Source of the DNA: Planctomycetaceae bacterium
Lineage (GTDB): Bacteria; Planctomycetota; Planctomycetia; Pirellulales; Lacipirellulaceae
Length of the DNA: 36,579 bases
Direction of reading: 5' to 3'
Assembly: GCA_003233055.1 (NCBI GenBank)
Contig: QIKP01000040.1
Span: 1-36,579, forward strand
The notes beneath the pieces are model-generated. The model was given only the letters and a program-made list of their open reading frames with translations. It made no database searches and was not told the DNA's origin. The translations under genes were made by a program, and so were the position numbers. Each line of letters starts with the position of its first letter. Positions within the stretch are counted from its first letter, which is position 1. Of this stretch, positions 24,402-32,370 are shown in pieces.

Positions 24402-26408
24402 ATGAAACTGGAACAAAGAATCCGGCAATGGTGGTTCTCCAGCCCCAGCTCCGAAGAGCTGCCGCTGCTGGATGGAGAGTCGTATGCCTGGCTGGCCAGC
24501 TTTTTTGTCCATTTCTTAGCCCTGCTACTCCTGGGCACGATGGTCTTCCTTTTGCCCTCGGACCCTAGCTATCGGCTTACCTCCGTGCCGCCCGACCTGG
24601 AGGAAGAATTTTTACCGGAAGAATTTCAGTTTGCCGAGGAGGTTCCTCCGGAGATCGGCGCCTTCTCGAAGGCGGGCAGAGCCAATGCAGAAGCGGCGGC
24701 ACCGGAAATCTCCGACGTTTCCGAAATCATCGTGCCGGTCGAAGCGGTCAGCATGCTGTCGGAGATCAAAGCGGTGGAAGTCGAGGAACCGCTCCTTACC
24801 GCCCCCGACCTGAGCGACCGAATACTCGTCAAAGGGACCGGAAGCGTCGGGACCACCGGAGCGGCCGGGGCGATCGACCGCATCACGAATGAAATCATGC
24901 TTTCGCTAGAGCAGCGTCGAACACTCGTCGTTTGGCTCTTCGATGAGTCGGGTAGTTTGCAGTCGCAGCGGGAGACGATCACCCAACGATTCGAGCGAGT
25001 TTATGAAGAACTGGGCGTCTTGGAAGCGGCGGGCAATCCAGCGTTTCGTCGCCATGAAGACAAGCCTCTGCTGACGTCGGTGGCTTCCTTCGAGGCGACC
25101 ACCACGATCCATATCCCCAGGCCGACCGACGACCTGGCGGAAATCCAAAAAGCGATGCGAGCGATTGCCCAAAAGACCGCCCGCGTCATGCAAGACCAGA
25201 GCCTAGCGACCGGAGAGGAGAATGTCTTTGCAGCAGTGACCGAGTTGGCCCTTAAATTCCGCAGCTACCGTCTGAAGGCCCCGCGACGCAATGTGATGCT
25301 GGTCGTTTTTACCGACGAGGCGGGGAACGACTACCAGCAGATCGATGCGGCAGTGAAGACGTGCCGAAAGTACGAGATGCCGGTCTACGTCGTCGGCGTC
25401 CCCGCTCCGTTTGGTCGTCGCGAAGCGCTGGTGAAGTACGTTGATCCCGATCCCCTGTTCGACCAGTCGCCGCGCTTCGTGGCGGTCGACCAAGGCCCCG
25501 AGTCGCTAATGGCTGAGAGGGTTCGCCTTCGTTTCCTGGGGCAAAACGATCAGGACGATCGGCTCGATTCGGGATTCGGTCCGTTTGCGCTGACGCGGCT
25601 GACCATCGAAACGGGGGGGATTTACTTTGCCATTCACCCAAACCGATCGGAGAGGTTCATCGGTCGCGATCAAACCGACGCCATGGCGACCCACTTGGCG
25701 AAGTTTTTTGATCCGACGGTCATGCGAGCCTATCAGCCCGACTACGTGACGGTTGGCGAGTATCGGAAGCGGCTCTCGAGGAACAAGGCTCGCGCCTCGC
25801 TGGTGCAAGCGGCAACGCTTTCCTGGACCGGACAAATGGAGAATATCCGGCTCCGGTTCCCCAAAATCGACGAAGCCCGACTCGCGCAAGACCTCTCGCG
25901 GGCGCAGCGTGTGGCTGCCAAGCTGGAGCCGAAGGTCGCCCAATTGGTCTCGATTCTTCGCCAGGGAGAAAAGGACCGTGGGAAGCTGATCGAACCTCGA
26001 TGGCAAGCTGGATTTGACTTGGCCTTGGGTCGTGCGTTCGCGACCAAGGTCCGTACCGAGGGGTACAACTCGATGCTCGCGTTGGCAAAGCAAGGAATGA
26101 AATTTCAGAACGCAAAGAACGACACCTGGGTACTTATCCCGTCTGACAAAGTAACAACCGGCAGCCTCTTGTCGAAGGAAGGCGACCTCGCCCAGCTCTA
26201 CCTCGAGCGCGTCGTGGTGGAGCATCCCGACACGCCTTGGGCGCTCCTCGCACAGCGCGAACTCGCAACGCCTTTTGGCTGGGAGTGGATCGAGCGATTC
26301 ACCGATGCCAATCGGCAGCTGCGTCCCCCAAACAACGCCAACCCTCCACCTCCACGCCCTGAAAATATCCCTCCGAGAAAGCCAAAACGCCCGGTTCCGA
26401 AGCTCTAA
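24402..26408 (+). CDS. Membrane-anchored VWA-domain protein with TonB-like N-terminus
   Basis: A 668-residue protein. A cytosolic start of about 28 residues leads into one membrane helix (about 29-51) that contains S33-F-F-V-H37, a TonB-type S-x3-H pair. Residues about 62-140 are an acidic, Pro-rich linker (PDLEEEFLPEEFQ). A von Willebrand factor A domain follows (about 175-345) with an intact MIDAS start D181-x-S183-x-S185 in 'LFDESGSLQ' and a later 'VFTDEAGND'. The remaining half is charged and helical, ending in a Pro/Arg tail. VWA domains of this kind bind proteins through a metal ion. It lies alone, with no moxR-type ATPase beside it. A link to the ExbB/ExbD pair at 8.9-10.2 kb is a hypothesis. 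Confidence 0.82.
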   Translation: MKLEQRIRQWWFSSPSSEELPLLDGESYAWLASFFVHFLALLLLGTMVFLLPSDPSYRLTSVPPDLEEEFLPEEFQFAEEVPPEIGAFSKAGRANAEAAAPEISDVSEIIVPVEAVSMLSEIKAVEVEEPLLTAPDLSDRILVKGTGSVGTTGAAGAIDRITNEIMLSLEQRRTLVVWLFDESGSLQSQRETITQRFERVYEELGVLEAAGNPAFRRHEDKPLLTSVASFEATTTIHIPRPTDDLAEIQKAMRAIAQKTARVMQDQSLATGEENVFAAVTELALKFRSYRLKAPRRNVMLVVFTDEAGNDYQQIDAAVKTCRKYEMPVYVVGVPAPFGRREALVKYVDPDPLFDQSPRFVAVDQGPESLMAERVRLRFLGQNDQDDRLDSGFGPFALTRLTIETGGIYFAIHPNRSERFIGRDQTDAMATHLAKFFDPTVMRAYQPDYVTVGEYRKRLSRNKARASLVQAATLSWTGQMENIRLRFPKIDEARLAQDLSRAQRVAAKLEPKVAQLVSILRQGEKDRGKLIEPRWQAGFDLALGRAFATKVRTEGYNSMLALAKQGMKFQNAKNDTWVLIPSDKVTTGSLLSKEGDLAQLYLERVVVEHPDTPWALLAQRELATPFGWEWIERFTDANRQLRPPNNANPPPPRPENIPPRKPKRPVPKL

Positions 26409-26433
26409 CCAACCGGATGTTTTGTGTGCGATG

Positions 26434-26707
26434 CAGGACGCTTTCAAAGTCGCCGAATAAAAAAACCGCCAAGGCGCCAAGTACGCCAAGAAGAGTTGGA
26501 GGAGAGTTGGAGGAGAGTTGGAGGAGAGAGGCAACCGTTCCCCGAATCGGAGGCAGGGGAAACCACGAATTCGTGTGAATCGATACGAATCGCGGCCAAA
26601 AGGACACCAACTATCTCTTTGGGTTTGTGGTTTCTCTGCTTCGGTCGACATTTTTCTTAGCGTTCTTGGCGCCTTGGCGGTTCAAAAATGACTTTGCAGT
26701 TCTCTGG
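26434..26707. repeat. Long copy of a MITE-like repeat element
   Basis: About 274 bp with ends shared with the 80-bp element at 12047-12127. Inside are two 28-bp inverted arms, 26465-26492 (ACCGCCAAGGCGCCAAGTAC...) and 26654-26681, identical in about 25 positions, which could fold the whole core into a hairpin. Between them are an 11-bp tandem repeat and AT-rich sequence. No transposase is encoded. It lies between the VWA gene and the PSCyt1 gene; no other gene is seen in 26409-26960. Confidence 0.75.
26493..26525. repeat. Tandem repeat of 11 bp (GAGTTGGAGGA), three copies
   Basis: Three identical units in a row inside the MITE-like element, directly after its left inverted arm. Confidence 0.95.
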
Positions 26708-26960
26708 TGCGATGTCACGAACTGGACTTTCTCTCCAGCCGTAAATAGAATGGAACGGTGCAGAAGTTGCCTCCTCCCCCTAGCTGAGAACGTCGTTCGT
26801 TTCTCGCTTCAACGGCTTGCCCATTCTTAGTGCCAGACGGATGTCCTGCAGATCGCCTTCGAGCAAGGGCGATACCAGTACCAGGCACCACCCCGCAGCA
26901 TCGGAAAATCTTCGCGGCGCGACGGAGTTCACGAACGATCGAACAACTGATCCCAATAGC

Positions 26961-29375
26961 ATGAACGAAAAAAAAAGGTTCTTTCCTCGCTCCACTGGGC
27001 GATTGGAATCACGACTCTACCTGCCTCTGCTATTTTGTGTGCTGTCGAGCAATGCGGCATGGTGCGAGGAAGATTTGGCGCAGGAGAAGGTCGACTTCAA
27101 CCGCGACATCCGGCCGATTCTCTCGGACAACTGTTTTCAGTGCCATGGGCCAGATGCCGCGTCGAGGGAGGCCGACTTGCGGCTCGATGTGGAAGAAGAC
27201 GCCAAGCTTGACCGCGGTGGTTATTCGGTGATCACGCCTGGGAAATCAGCCGAGAGTGAGTTTGTCTCCCGCATACGTTCGGCGGATGAAAGGGAGTTAA
27301 TGCCGCCGCCCGAGATCCACAAACCACTCTCGCCTCGCGAGATCGAATTGCTTGCCCGATGGATCGACGAGGGAGTCGATTGGTCGATGGCGTGGGCCTA
27401 CGTGCCACCCGTTCGCCATGCCATCCCCGAAGTGTCCCACCACGAATGGCCGACGAACTGGATCGACCGATTCATCCTCTCGCGTCTCGAAAAAGAAGGG
27501 CTCCAACCAGCCGGCGAAGCCGACCGCGTGACGCTCATTCGCCGGCTAAGTTTTGACCTGGTGGGACTGCCGCCGACGCCGGAGGAAGTGGCACAATTCG
27601 TTGACGACGACCGCCCCGATGCGTACGAGCGTCTTGTCGATCGGCTCCTTGCATCGCCCCACTTCGGCGAGCGAATGGCAATTTACTGGCTCGACTTGGT
27701 GCGCTACGCCGACACGGTCGGCTACCACGGAGACCAGACGCAGAACATTTGGCCCTACCGCGACTACGTCATCCATGCGTTCAACACCAACAAGCCCTTC
27801 GACGAATTTACGAAGGAACAGTTGGCGGGCGATTTGCTCGACAACTCGAGCATCGATACCCAAATCGCCTCGGGCTATAACCGGCTGCTGCAAACTACCC
27901 ACGAAGGAGGAGCCCAGCGAAAGGAGTACCGTGCGATCTACATGGCCGACCGAGTCCGAAATATCTCGCAAGTCTGGATGGGGGCAACCGTCGGATGCGC
28001 CCAATGCCACGACCACAAATTCGATCCCTACACCGCTCGCGACTTCTACACCTTAGGCGCGTTCTTCGCCGATCTTGACGACGAGATTCATCTGCACACT
28101 CCGGCCGAAGACCTGAGTACATTGCCGACGATTCGAAAACCCGAAATCGAAGTATTGAGCATCCTCCAGCGAGAACGGCTTGTCCAATGCGAAGACGAGA
28201 TAAGGAAGCTTGAAGGTTCCCCCGAGGATGCGAAGGTCGAGCAGCGAAAGAAAGAGATCGAAACGATCAAGGCTGCCCCGGGACTCACCATGATCGCCAA
28301 GCAGTGTGAGCCTCGTGTCGTGCGCGTGCTGTCACGTGGTGATTGGATGGACGATTCAGGCGAAGTCGTCGGGCCTGCCGTGCCGACGTTTTTATCTTCC
28401 ATTCCGCTAGCCGATGGTCGCCGGGCGACACGGATCGATCTGGCGAACTGGCTTACGGATACCGACGACGGTGTCGGACGATTGACCGCGCGCGTCATGG
28501 TCAACCGATGGTGGGCATTGATGTTTGGTCGCGGTATCGCCTCGGTGCTCGACGACTTTGGTGGCCAGGGGCAACCCCCCGTGCATCCCGAACTGCTCGA
28601 CCAACTGGCGGTGGAGTTCCTCGAAAGTGGCTGGGACGTGAAGCAGATGGTGCGGGTGATCGCCCTGTCGAGTACGTATCGGCAGAGTTCCATCGCGCCG
28701 AAAGAACTCCGCGATCGGGACCCCTACAACGAACTGCTGGCCCGGCAGTCACGTTTCCGCGTCCCGGCAGAGGTGGTCCGCGATACGGCGCTTCGCGTCA
28801 GCGGACTGCTTCAAGACGAGATCGGCGGCCCAAGCGTCAAGCCTTACCAGCCCGCAGGGCATTATCGGCACTTAAATTTTCCCGCGCGAGAATACGAACA
28901 CGACACCAACGAGCAGCAATGGCGGCGTGGGCTCTATGTCCATTGGCAACGGCAATTTTTGCACCCCATGCTGCGAGCCTTCGACGCACCGACACGAGAG
29001 GAATGTACCGCGTCGCGTTCCCGTTCCAACACGGCGCTGGCAGCACTCACGCTGCTCAACGATCCAACGTTTGTCGAGGCATCGCGTACGTTTGCGGAGC
29101 GGATCCTTGCAGGTGCTGAAAGTCAGAGCGAACGGATGGAATACGCCTTCCGCTGGGCGACTTCGCGGGCCCCCACCGAGGACGAAGCTCGCGTACTGAA
29201 GGAGTTATTAGAGAAAAGCCGAGCGTATTATGAATCCCATCCCGAAGAAGCCAAGCAAGCGATGACGACGGGGTTGCGTAAGGTCGGCGACGAGGTCGAT
29301 CAGGTCGACCTGGCTGCCTGGGCAAACGTTGCCCGCGCGATCCTGAACCTGGGCGAAACCACGATGCGAAATTAG
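26961..29375 (+). CDS. PSCyt1 / DUF1549 / DUF1553 planctomycete protein
   Basis: An 804-residue exported protein of the large planctomycete family that joins a c-type cytochrome-like domain (PSCyt1) with DUF1549 and DUF1553. A signal peptide covers residues 1 to about 35. The haem-type motif C58-F-Q-C61-H62 lies in 'SDNCFQCHGPDA'; 'LMPPPEIHKPLS' may hold the distal ligand. DUF1549 starts near 'WIDRFILSRLEKEGLQPAG' (about 165) and contains a second C346-A-Q-C349-H350 in 'CAQCHDHKFDPY'. DUF1553 starts near 'LTARVMVNRWWALMFGRG' (about 500). The family is often found beside DUF1501 genes, as here, and is linked by context to breakdown of complex sugars; its activity is not proven. The ATG at 26961 is chosen for the signal peptide; the open frame starts 48 codons earlier. 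Confidence 0.93.
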   Translation: MNEKKRFFPRSTGRLESRLYLPLLFCVLSSNAAWCEEDLAQEKVDFNRDIRPILSDNCFQCHGPDAASREADLRLDVEEDAKLDRGGYSVITPGKSAESEFVSRIRSADERELMPPPEIHKPLSPREIELLARWIDEGVDWSMAWAYVPPVRHAIPEVSHHEWPTNWIDRFILSRLEKEGLQPAGEADRVTLIRRLSFDLVGLPPTPEEVAQFVDDDRPDAYERLVDRLLASPHFGERMAIYWLDLVRYADTVGYHGDQTQNIWPYRDYVIHAFNTNKPFDEFTKEQLAGDLLDNSSIDTQIASGYNRLLQTTHEGGAQRKEYRAIYMADRVRNISQVWMGATVGCAQCHDHKFDPYTARDFYTLGAFFADLDDEIHLHTPAEDLSTLPTIRKPEIEVLSILQRERLVQCEDEIRKLEGSPEDAKVEQRKKEIETIKAAPGLTMIAKQCEPRVVRVLSRGDWMDDSGEVVGPAVPTFLSSIPLADGRRATRIDLANWLTDTDDGVGRLTARVMVNRWWALMFGRGIASVLDDFGGQGQPPVHPELLDQLAVEFLESGWDVKQMVRVIALSSTYRQSSIAPKELRDRDPYNELLARQSRFRVPAEVVRDTALRVSGLLQDEIGGPSVKPYQPAGHYRHLNFPAREYEHDTNEQQWRRGLYVHWQRQFLHPMLRAFDAPTREECTASRSRSNTALAALTLLNDPTFVEASRTFAERILAGAESQSERMEYAFRWATSRAPTEDEARVLKELLEKSRAYYESHPEEAKQAMTTGLRKVGDEVDQVDLAAWANVARAILNLGETTMRN

Positions 29376-29383
29376 CCATGGTA

Positions 29384-29445
29384 AGCCCGACTCGCCAGAG
29401 CTCGGGCACGCAACCAAATTTTCCCGAAATCTGGCAAGTCGGGCT
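29384..29445. repeat. Long hairpin between the DUF1553 and DUF1501 genes
   Basis: Outer arms AGCCCGACTCGCCAGA (29384-29399) and TCTGGCAAGTCGGGCT (29430-29445) pair over 15 of 16 positions; an inner CTCGGG/CCCGAA pairing may extend it. It fills most of the 86-base spacer and ends 16 bases before the next ATG. It may set the relative expression of the two genes or be a dispersed repeat. Confidence 0.75.
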
Positions 29446-29461
29446 ATCACGAGAAAAGACC

Positions 29462-30904
29462 ATGAACAACCCTTTTTCCCATCTGCAAACCGACGCGCAT
29501 CGCCGGACGTTCCTCAAGGCATCGGGCGTCGGTCTCGGCGCCACGGCGCTGTCGGCCCTGCTGGCTGGCGATGGTTTTGCGGCACCGCAGCAAGGCATTC
29601 CGGGCCTTCCTGGCCTTCCCCATTTTGCGGCGCGCGCCAAGCGGGTGATTTTCCTTTGCATGGCGGGTGGGCCGTCGCACCTCGATACGTTCGACGAAAA
29701 ACCGAAGCTTCGGGAACTTGATGGCCAGCCGATGCCGGCGTCGGTCACAGCCGGTCAGCCTATCGCCCAACTGCAAGGCAAGGAACTGCGCGTCCTCGGG
29801 CCAATAAGAAAGTTTGGCAAATATGGCAAGAATGGCCAGACGATCAGCGACTTTCTGCCATGGCATCGTGAAATTGCCGACGATATTTGTATTTTCAAGT
29901 CGATGGTTACCGAGCAGATCAACCACGACCCGGCCCATACCTTCATGAACACCGGCAGCGCGATCAGCGGTCGGGCGTCGATGGGGGCATGGATCAACTA
30001 CGGACTCGGCTGCGAAACGCGCGATCTGCCAGGCTTCATCGTGCTAACGAGCGTCAGCAGTGCCAACCCGCAACCGATCGCGTCGCGCCAATGGTCGGCC
30101 GGGTTCCTGCCGAGCCGCTACCAAGGCGTCCAGTTCAACTCGACGGGCGTGCCCGTCCATTACGTGAAAACTCCGCGTGGTGTACCCGATCGTTTGCAGC
30201 ACCAAGTGGTTGGAAGCGTGCAACAGCTCGACCAACTGCGACACCAACAGGTCGCCAATCCAGAATTGCTAACACGTATCGCGGCTTACGAAACCGCCTT
30301 CCGGATGCAAACGTCCGTCCCCGAATTAATCGACATGTCGGGCGAGCCGCAGCACGTGCTGGATCTCTACGGAGCAACGCCCGGCGATGGCTCGTACGCA
30401 TCGAATTGCCTTTTGGCCCGGCGATTGGCGGAGCGGGGGGTGCGGTTCATCCAGCTCTACCACCGCGGATGGGACCATCACGGCAGCTTAAATAAGAACA
30501 TGACCACCTGCTGCAAGCTGACCGACAAGCCGACCTACGCGCTCATTACCGATCTCAAACAGCGCGGCATGCTCGACGATACCCTGGTCGTTTGGGGTGG
30601 CGAATTTGGCCGCACCCCCATGTCACAAGGAGACAAAGGGGAGACGGCGGGCCGCGATCACCACATTGCAGGATTCAGTATGTGGATGGCGGGTGGCGGG
30701 GTGCAAGGAGGGATCTCGGTCGGAGCGACGGATGAGTTCGGCTACCATGCGGTGGAGGACATCGTCAACGTCCGGGATCTCCACGCCACGATGCTGCACC
30801 TCATGGGCATCGACCACCACCGGTTCTCCGTCCCGTTCCAAGGCCTCGACATGCGTCTCACTGGCGTGAAGCCGGCGAAGGTGGTGCGCGAGTCGCTGGC
30901 GTGA
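29462..30904 (+). CDS. DUF1501 protein with Tat signal (sulfatase-like fold)
   Basis: A 480-residue protein. Its N-terminus has the twin-arginine motif R14-R15-T-F-L-K followed by 'GVGLGATALSALLAG' and 'AAPQQG', so it should leave the cytoplasm folded through the Tat system. The body is the DUF1501 family, related to the alkaline phosphatase/sulfatase fold: 'VIFLCMAGGPSHLDTFDEKP' at the start, 'HDPAHTFMNTGSA', 'YHRGWDHHGSLNKN', 'LVVWGGEFGRTP' and 'GRDHHIAGFSMWMAGGGV' with the His/Asp residues expected for metal binding. The substrate is unknown. It is the second gene of a two-gene unit with the PSCyt1/DUF1549/DUF1553 gene. The ATG at 29462 is chosen because the Tat signal starts there. Confidence 0.93.
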   Translation: MNNPFSHLQTDAHRRTFLKASGVGLGATALSALLAGDGFAAPQQGIPGLPGLPHFAARAKRVIFLCMAGGPSHLDTFDEKPKLRELDGQPMPASVTAGQPIAQLQGKELRVLGPIRKFGKYGKNGQTISDFLPWHREIADDICIFKSMVTEQINHDPAHTFMNTGSAISGRASMGAWINYGLGCETRDLPGFIVLTSVSSANPQPIASRQWSAGFLPSRYQGVQFNSTGVPVHYVKTPRGVPDRLQHQVVGSVQQLDQLRHQQVANPELLTRIAAYETAFRMQTSVPELIDMSGEPQHVLDLYGATPGDGSYASNCLLARRLAERGVRFIQLYHRGWDHHGSLNKNMTTCCKLTDKPTYALITDLKQRGMLDDTLVVWGGEFGRTPMSQGDKGETAGRDHHIAGFSMWMAGGGVQGGISVGATDEFGYHAVEDIVNVRDLHATMLHLMGIDHHRFSVPFQGLDMRLTGVKPAKVVRESLA

Positions 30905-30969
30905 GCAGCAACGGGACACCCGTTACCCGGATAACCGCGGTCCTGACGGGCCGGGCTCGCCAGTTTGGT

Positions 30970-31806
30970 TCACCCACGCCATTCGCCGCTGAAGACTTCC
31001 ACGGCGGGTCCAGTCATGTAGACGTGGTTGTCCGACTCGTCCCATTCCAGCTCAAGTTGCCCTCCGAGCAGGTCAATCGTCACTTTTCGCTCGGTCTGTC
31101 CCGTGAGCACACCGGCGACGCAAACGGCGCTCGCGCCAGTTCCGCAAGCGAGCGTTTCGCCACTGCCTCGCTCCCACGTTCGTTGTGTGAGCCGGGTGCG
31201 AGAATGAATCTCTACGAATTCGATATTCACGCGATTGGGGAAGGCTTCGTGCTTTTCGATTTTTGGCCCAACGCCCAACACCCAATCGTCGGTCGCACGA
31301 TCGACAAAGAGCACGCAGTGAGGATTGCCCATCGAGAGGCTCGTCACGCGGTACAATTGCCCTTCGATCGACAGGGGCGCATCGATGATCTTGTCGCCAG
31401 GGAGCAGCGTGGGGATGTCGTCCCGCGAGAAGACGGGCTCGCCCATGTCGACTCGCACTCGGTCAACAAGTCCCTCCTTGAGTGTGAGGGCAAGTGAGTA
31501 GACGGTCCCACCCGATTCGACCTGGAGAATCTCCTTCTTCACCAGGCTATGATCGTACAGGTACTTGGCAACACAACGGATCCCATTGCCACACATTTCG
31601 GAGAACGACCCATCGGCGTTGTACATCCGCATCTCGGCATCGGCTCGATCGCTGGGACAGATCAAGATGAGCCCGTCGCCCCCGACTCCAAAGTGCCGGT
31701 CGGCCACACGGCGGGCCACTTTCTCGGGGTTGTCAGGAACAGGATGGGTGAAGCAATCGACGTAAACATAGTCGTTGCCCGCCCCGTGCATTTTGGTGAA
31801 GTGCAT
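30970..31806 (-). CDS. dapF: Diaminopimelate epimerase
   Basis: A 278-residue enzyme that turns LL-diaminopimelate into the meso form for lysine and peptidoglycan. The start '[17 protein letters not shown]' is the family signature, which is why I use the ATG at 31806 rather than the one 14 codons earlier. The two catalytic cysteines are present: Cys72 in '[10 protein letters not shown]' and Cys221 in '[11 protein letters not shown]'. '[13 protein letters not shown]' and '[12 protein letters not shown]' are further conserved blocks. Length matches the usual 270-280. It is the last gene of a minus-strand run (tilS, AsmA-like, small acidic protein, dapF) and converges on the DUF1501 gene with a 65-base spacer. 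Confidence 0.97.
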   Translation of the reverse strand: MHFTKMHGAGNDYVYVDCFTHPVPDNPEKVARRVADRHFGVGGDGLILICPSDRADAEMRMYNADGSFSEMCGNGIRCVAKYLYDHSLVKKEILQVESGGTVYSLALTLKEGLVDRVRVDMGEPVFSRDDIPTLLPGDKIIDAPLSIEGQLYRVTSLSMGNPHCVLFVDRATDDWVLGVGPKIEKHEAFPNRVNIEFVEIHSRTRLTQRTWERGSGETLACGTGASAVCVAGVLTGQTERKVTIDLLGGQLELEWDESDNHVYMTGPAVEVFSGEWRG

Positions 31807-31872
31807 TCGAATTGCGAAGGTAAGAGGTGCCGAGCGGGTCCGATTCAAGGGCCATGGTAACAGGCCCCCATT

Positions 31873-32205
31873 CTAACCCATCAAGTCGAGTTGGTTGCCC
31901 GATTTCGCGGTCGTATTATTGCCCTTCGGAGCCTCCGTGATCGCTTCGGGTTCGGTCTCTTCGGTCGATTCGATTTCGACGGTGTCTTCGTACATTCGTC
32001 GGCCATCGGCGTCACGGTCGCTAGCTCCTTGGTCTTCTTCGGTAGTGCCAACGCCGGCGGCCTCTTCCGCTTTGGCGCCGGCGTCGGCACCTCGTTTGGC
32101 GGCGGACGCTTGTTGGCTGTTTTTCTCGATCTCGCTCCCTTTGGTTTGTGAAAGGGGCGCGCCGGCTGCGGCACCTTGAAGGCCGCCGAAGGCTCCGATG
32201 CTCAT
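31873..32205 (-). CDS. Small acidic planctomycete-type protein, unknown function
   Basis: A 110-residue hydrophilic, probably disordered protein. It starts 'MSIGAFGGLQGAAAGAPLSQ' and goes on 'TKGSEIEKNSQQASAAKRG', then a Glu/Asp/Thr-rich body containing 'DRDADGRRMYE'. The beginning and the DRDADGRR block recall short uncharacterised proteins of planctomycetes as I remember them. There is no signal peptide and no enzyme motif. A GGAG ribosome site lies about 8 bases before the ATG at 32205, which decides the start over the longer frame from 32259. It is 66 bases upstream of dapF on the same strand. Confidence 0.72.
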   Translation of the reverse strand: MSIGAFGGLQGAAAGAPLSQTKGSEIEKNSQQASAAKRGADAGAKAEEAAGVGTTEEDQGASDRDADGRRMYEDTVEIESTEETEPEAITEAPKGNNTTAKSGNQLDLMG

Positions 32206-32232
32206 GGTTTGGCTCCAGGTTCGAGGTTCACT

Positions 32233-32274
32233 CCGACGAGCCTCCTCACGATGGTTCACTGCGCTCGTCGGCTA
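32233..32274. repeat. 'GCTCGTCGGCTA' palindrome family, split copy
   Basis: Arms CCGACGAG (32233-32240) and CTCGTCGG (32264-32271) with a 23-base loop. The 17 bases ACTGCGCTCGTCGGCTA at 32258-32274 also occur at 22963-22979. Confidence 0.7.
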
Positions 32275-32370
32275 AGAAAAAGGTATCGCTCCTGTTCCTT
32301 TTCTTCTCGGTGGGCGGGGACGCCACGGCTCACTTGGGGCGCGGGCGCTGCAGCTCACTTGGAGAGTCTG

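Noticed and set aside
26434-26707. Insertion sequence
   Set aside because: No transposase frame is inside; it is called a MITE-like repeat instead.
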